From positions 62,001-126,000 of the forward strand of contig NZ_AUMA01000015.1 of the NCBI RefSeq assembly GCF_000422565.1: a stretch of 64,000 nucleotides of DNA. Reading direction: 5' to 3'. The translations under genes and the position numbers were made by a program. Within the stretch, counting starts at the first letter, position 1, and every line of letters begins with the position of its first letter. Below the pieces are notes generated by a model. That model worked only from the letters and a program-made list of their open reading frames with translations. It searched no databases and was not told the DNA's origin. Positions 60,973-64,000 of the stretch are shown here, in pieces. This stretch comes from Desulfovibrio aminophilus DSM 12254. GTDB lineage: Bacteria > Desulfobacterota > Desulfovibrionia > Desulfovibrionales > Desulfovibrionaceae.

Positions 60973-61323
60973 ATGAAGTATTTTCTGCTGGCGGCCACGG
61001 TGCTGCTCATCAGCTTCGGCCAGATTCTGCTCAAGCTGGGGGCCGAGGGCCTCAAGGGCGGCGCGGGCTGCGTCCTGAACCTCTTCGGCCTGAACCTGAC
61101 CTGGCACCTGCTGGTGGGCGTGTTCGTCTACGGCGCGGCCACGATCACCTGGATCCTGACCCTCAAGGAGATGCCCCTGTCCATCGCCTATCCGGCGGTC
61201 TCCCTGAGCTACGTCCTGGTGGCCCTGCTTTCCATCGGCATGCTCGGCGAACGGGTGAACCTGACCTACGGCCTGGGCCTCGTCTGCATCATGGTCGGGG
61301 TCAGCCTGATCGCTTTCCGCTAG
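60973..61323 (+). CDS. Small SMR/EamA-like four-helix transporter
   Basis: 116 residues with four hydrophobic helices: YFLLAATVLLISFGQILLK, then WHLLVGVFVYGAATITWILTL, then YPAVSLSYVLVALLSIGML, then YGLGLVCIMVGVSLIAF. The Pro/Tyr-rich third helix is SMR-like. The conserved Glu of multidrug SMR proteins in helix 1 is missing. Proteins like this often act as flippases of lipid-linked sugars (ArnE/F-like), which fits its place between a prenyl-glycosyl enzyme and a membrane glycosyltransferase. Confidence 0.8.
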   Translation: MKYFLLAATVLLISFGQILLKLGAEGLKGGAGCVLNLFGLNLTWHLLVGVFVYGAATITWILTLKEMPLSIAYPAVSLSYVLVALLSIGMLGERVNLTYGLGLVCIMVGVSLIAFR

Positions 61324-61332
61324 GAGCCCGCG

Positions 61333-63090
61333 ATGCTCTCCCTGGCCGCCCTCTCGACCCTGTTTTTGGGTCTCGCCGCGCTCGTCTGGGCCTGCCGGAG
61401 CCGCCGCGCGACGCCTCCCCTGGAGAGGCTCCAGGCCGTGAGCCTGGGCCTGTCGCTGCTCTTCACCGGCTTCGCCTTTTTCACCCTCTTCGGCGCGCAG
61501 TTGGGCTTCGTCCTGGGCCGCCCCGTGGAGCCCTGGCTGGTTCCCTCGGCCCTGGCGGCCACGGCCGGAGGCTTCTGGCTCCTGCCGCGGCGCGACCTGT
61601 CGCCCAAGGCCCGGGCCGCCTGCCTGCTGGCCTTCGCGGGCCTGCTCCTGGCCGGGCTCTGGTTAGCCGGGCAGTTCTACGACACCTCCTATGACGGCAA
61701 GGCCTACCACCAGGAGGCGGTCCTGGCCCTGTTGGGCGGGCTCAACCCTCTGACCGAAATCTATCCCCTGAACCACTGGGTGGACGACTATCCCAAGCTC
61801 TCCTGGGTCATGTCCGCGGCCCTGGCCCAGTGGACGCCCTCGATCCAGCACGCCAAGGGCTGGCAGGTGCTGTTCCTGGCGGCCACGTTCTTCGGGATGC
61901 TTCGGCTGTTCCTGGGCCAGGGGGTGCGCCGAGGATACGCCCTGGCCGGGGCCGCGCTGCTGGCCCTGAACCCGGTGGTCATCAGCCAATTCCTGACCTT
62001 CTACGTGGACGGGGCGCTCTACGGCCTGCTGGCCGTGCTCATCGGCCAGACCGTGGTCCTGGCCCGGGCGCGTGGCCGGGCGCACCCGGCGGACGTGGTC
62101 CTGGCGGCCCTCTCCGGCGCGCTCTGCGCCAACCTGAAGTTCACCGGGCTGGTCTACGCCGGGCTGGCGATATTCTGTCTTTGCGCCTTTTGCCTGGTCT
62201 ACGACCGCCGAACCGCGTTGCGCGGGTCCGTGCTCCTGGGCGTGTCCGTCCTCCTGCTGGCCCTGGGCCTGGGGGCCAGCCCGTACCTGCGCAACCTCGA
62301 GCGCGGCTACCATATCTTCCACCCGCTCATGGGCGCGCACAAGGCCCGCTCGATCATCGACCATTTCCGACCCAAGTACATGACCGGCCACAACCCGGCG
62401 CGCAACCTGCTCGTCTCGAACTTCTCGCGCTGCGAGATCGTGGAGCGGGACGCCCGCATGGACCTGCGCAACCCCTTCGACTTCGCGGGCCGGGTGGACG
62501 AGTTCTCCATGCTCACCGTGCCCGACCCCCGGGTGGGCGGATTCGGGCCCTACATGGGGGCGACGATCCTGCTCACGGCGGCGCTGGCGGCGGCGGTCCT
62601 GGTCCGGCGGCGAAGGACGTTCGAACCGGGCCGGGGCAAGTACGCCCTGCTCCTGGGCGCGGCGATTTTCGGGACCACCCTGGTCAATCCCGAGGCGTGG
62701 TGGGCGCGTTACGCCCCGCAGTTCTGGATGCTCTGGACGCCGTTCGTCCTCTGGATGCGGCCCCGGGCTTGGCTTCCGGCCCGCGTCCTGGCCGGGGCCG
62801 CGGCCCTGGTCTGCGCGGCGACCATCGTCCTGACCGGGACGTTTGTGCTGGACAAGCAGCGCCTGCTGGCCTTCACGGTGGAGGACAATCTCCGCCGAGC
62901 CAGGAGCTTCAAGCATCCGACGGTCTGGCTCGCGGCCCACCGTTTCGCCCTGAGCACCGAGCGGCTGCTCTCGGAGAAGAGCATCGCCTTTCAGTACACG
63001 GAACGGCTGCCCGAGCGGGATTTCCTGCTCTTCTTCTACGAGGACCATGGATTCCTGCTGTTCGACCGGGATGCGGAGGAGAGAAGATGA
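61333..63090 (+). CDS. Polytopic membrane protein, probable lipid-linked-sugar glycosyltransferase (GT-C-like)
   Basis: 585 residues, some eleven or twelve transmembrane helices. In the first periplasmic loop lies GQFYDTSYDGKAYHQEAVLALLGGLNP with conserved-looking acids (DTSYDGKAYHQ), the place where GT-C enzymes keep their catalytic Asp. LNHWVDDYPKLSWVMSAAL and NLKFTGLVYAGLAI follow. The C-terminal 80 residues are soluble. It should use a polyprenyl-phosphate sugar, probably the product of the UbiA-like enzyme. Starts 9 nt after the SMR gene and overlaps the next gene by 4 nt. Confidence 0.7.
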   Translation: MLSLAALSTLFLGLAALVWACRSRRATPPLERLQAVSLGLSLLFTGFAFFTLFGAQLGFVLGRPVEPWLVPSALAATAGGFWLLPRRDLSPKARAACLLAFAGLLLAGLWLAGQFYDTSYDGKAYHQEAVLALLGGLNPLTEIYPLNHWVDDYPKLSWVMSAALAQWTPSIQHAKGWQVLFLAATFFGMLRLFLGQGVRRGYALAGAALLALNPVVISQFLTFYVDGALYGLLAVLIGQTVVLARARGRAHPADVVLAALSGALCANLKFTGLVYAGLAIFCLCAFCLVYDRRTALRGSVLLGVSVLLLALGLGASPYLRNLERGYHIFHPLMGAHKARSIIDHFRPKYMTGHNPARNLLVSNFSRCEIVERDARMDLRNPFDFAGRVDEFSMLTVPDPRVGGFGPYMGATILLTAALAAAVLVRRRRTFEPGRGKYALLLGAAIFGTTLVNPEAWWARYAPQFWMLWTPFVLWMRPRAWLPARVLAGAAALVCAATIVLTGTFVLDKQRLLAFTVEDNLRRARSFKHPTVWLAAHRFALSTERLLSEKSIAFQYTERLPERDFLLFFYEDHGFLLFDRDAEERR

Positions 63091-63686
63091 GCCGGGGGCT
63101 GGCGCTGTTCGACTTCGACGGAACCATCACCAGCGGGGACACGTTGTTCCATTTCCTGCGGCACGCGCTGCCCGGGCCGCGTTTCGCGCTGGGCGCGGTC
63201 CTGCTCCTGCCCGTGCTGGCGGGCTACAAATTGGGGCTCATCGGCAACGCCCGGGCCAAGAGCATCGTGCTGCGGCATTTCTTCGGCGGCTGGCCCGAGG
63301 AGCGCTTCCGGGCCGCCGGGGCGGCCTTCGCCCGGGAGATGCTGCCCCTGCTCATCCGGCCGGCGGCCCTGGAACGCATCCGGGAACACATGGCGCGCGG
63401 GGACCGCGTGCTGGTGGTCTCGGCCTCGCTCTCGGACTGGGTGGGCGGCTGGTGCGCGGACCAGGGGCTGGAGCTGCTGGCCACCGAGGCCGAGGTGCGC
63501 GGCGGGCGGATCACCGGACGCTTCGCCACCGGCAACTGCCACGGCCCGGAAAAGGAGCGCCGCATCCGGGCCGCGCTGGATCCGGCGGACTACGCCCCGA
63601 TCCACGCCTATGGGGACTCCTCGGGCGACCGCGAGATGCTCGCCCTGGCCCACGAACCCCACTTCAAGCCCTTCCGCGACGCCTGA
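63087..63686 (+). CDS. HAD-IB family phosphatase
   Basis: 199 residues. Motif I LALFDFDGTITSGDT, motif II VLVVSASLSDWV, and motif III with GDSSGDREML complete the HAD active site. The cap region (HFLRHALPGPRFALGAV ... GNARAKSIVLRHFFGG) is that of the SerB-like IB group. In lipid-linked ribose synthesis the 5-phosphate must be removed after the UbiA step, so this phosphatase fits that job; phosphoserine hydrolysis is less likely because serB is elsewhere. ATGA overlap with the gene before. Confidence 0.88.
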   Translation: MSRGLALFDFDGTITSGDTLFHFLRHALPGPRFALGAVLLLPVLAGYKLGLIGNARAKSIVLRHFFGGWPEERFRAAGAAFAREMLPLLIRPAALERIREHMARGDRVLVVSASLSDWVGGWCADQGLELLATEAEVRGGRITGRFATGNCHGPEKERRIRAALDPADYAPIHAYGDSSGDREMLALAHEPHFKPFRDA

Positions 63687-63695
63687 ACCAAGAAG

Positions 63696-63727
63696 AAGGC
63701 CGGAGAGGAACCCTCCCCGGCCTTTCG
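63696..63727 (+). terminator. Terminator of the UbiA-HAD operon
   Basis: AAGGCCGG (63696-63703) pairs with CCGGCCTT (63717-63724), and T residues follow. It lies 10 nt after the HAD stop codon. Confidence 0.75.
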
Positions 63728-63740
63728 GCTTCTCCGACCG

Positions 63741-63812
63741 CCTCTCTTCGCCTTTCCACAAGCCCCCGAAGGGGGCCTTTCCATACCCCCCGAAGGGGGC
63801 CCGCGAAGCGGG
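63741..63812 (-). repeat. Family-2 gene-end repeat after the last MCP gene
   Basis: From the MCP stop: CCCGCTTCGCGGG, then GCCCCCTTCGGGGGG, then GTATGGAAAGG, then CCCCCTTCGGGGG and GGAAAGGCGAAGAGAGG. Three TTCG-loop hairpins in a row. Confidence 0.7.
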
Positions 63813-64000
63813 TCAGAAACGTTCGAACTCGGCGTCGTCGGCCAGCTCCAGGTTCACGCCCTTGTCTTTGGCGGGCTTGGGCGCGGCCTTGGCGGGCGCG
63901 GCGGGCAGGGGCTTCCTGGGGGCCGGCGCGGCGCTGATGCGCTTGCGGGGGCCGCCGGTCCCGTCCACCTGGAAGAAGCTCATGGTCTGCTGGAGCTGCA
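63813..64000 (-). CDS. C-terminal end of a methyl-accepting chemotaxis protein (runs off window)
   Basis: The last 61 codons are present: QLQQTMSFFQVDG, then a basic, Ala/Pro-rich spacer, then DKGVNLELADDAEFERF. The QLQQTMSFF part is the usual end of the methylation helix in MCPs of this lineage. The acidic end ELADDAEFERF could be a CheR/CheB tether-like tail. The sensory and signalling parts lie beyond the window. Confidence 0.65.
   Translation of the reverse strand, partial: QLQQTMSFFQVDGTGGPRKRISAAPAPRKPLPAAPAKAAPKPAKDKGVNLELADDAEFERF

Noticed and set aside
58365-61055. Extension of the PDZ lipoprotein frame far upstream (over 800 codons)
   Set aside because: It runs antisense through the TPP riboswitch, thiC and the UbiA gene; the signal peptide at MERRIPF marks the true start.

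Overview
The window is a high-GC chromosomal segment that looks like a Desulfovibrionaceae sulfate reducer (Desulfobacterota). The signs are five methyl-accepting chemotaxis proteins (MCPs), one ending in a DcrH-like hemerythrin domain, a giant acyl-CoA dehydratase activase, an Aquifex-type aconitase, a CXXCH cytochrome, orphan branched-chain-type binding lipoproteins, and a probable selenoprotein. This assignment is inference; the window has no rRNA or tRNA gene and no CRISPR array.

Layout. 1-4.3 kb: 5' part of a cytochrome c gene, a Cys-type sulfatase, an OmpH-like lipoprotein, a DsrE-family gene interrupted by an in-frame UGA (probable selenocysteine), and ribB behind an FMN riboswitch. 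4.3-11.7 kb: RlmM-like rRNA methyltransferase, capsule/EPS export protein, Hpt protein, glycosyltransferase, a PA2778/PA2779-type operon with the peptidase and TPR parts split into two genes, and a secreted thermonuclease. 11.7-24 kb: tandem-Cache MCP, small FlgM-like gene with a sigma-28-like promoter, PpiD, aconitase, an EPSP-synthase-like protein that has lost its catalytic residues, PIN-PhoH ATPase, and a second MCP. 24-30 kb: the activase and a small operon of secreted or small proteins headed by a broken M15 peptidase fragment. 30-39 kb: hemerythrin MCP, a membrane protein overlapping an Fe-S protein, and a Cache-PAS-GGDEF cyclase coupled to two binding lipoproteins with no permease. 39-47.5 kb: serS, modBAC, and a DUF485-ActP-DUF294 acetate-uptake operon. 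47.5-52.5 kb: AT-rich island with an HNH nuclease, an MCP, serB, a possible small RNA, and a glycine-zipper lipoprotein. 52.5-58.4 kb: SxtJ-SxtK-SxtI-like carbamoylation cassette, an EamA transporter, sfsA, a VOC protein and a PDZ lipoprotein. 58.4-64 kb: TPP riboswitch-thiC, a UbiA/SMR/membrane glycosyltransferase/HAD operon, and the 3' end of a fifth MCP.

Two families of palindromic repeats sit immediately downstream of genes. Family 1 (four copies) always lies 0-25 nt after a stop codon and is followed on the far side by a long perfect inverted repeat whose sequence differs between copies. Three of the four copies follow MCP genes. Family 2 (about five copies) is built on short hairpins with a CTTCG-type loop followed by a GGAAAGGCG-AAGAGG-like tail.

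The strongest leads are the DsrE-like selenoprotein with a well-placed SECIS-like hairpin, the composite gene-end repeat, the catalytically dead EPSP-synthase-like protein, and the SxtIJK-like cassette. All assignments come from reading the sequence; no database search was run.
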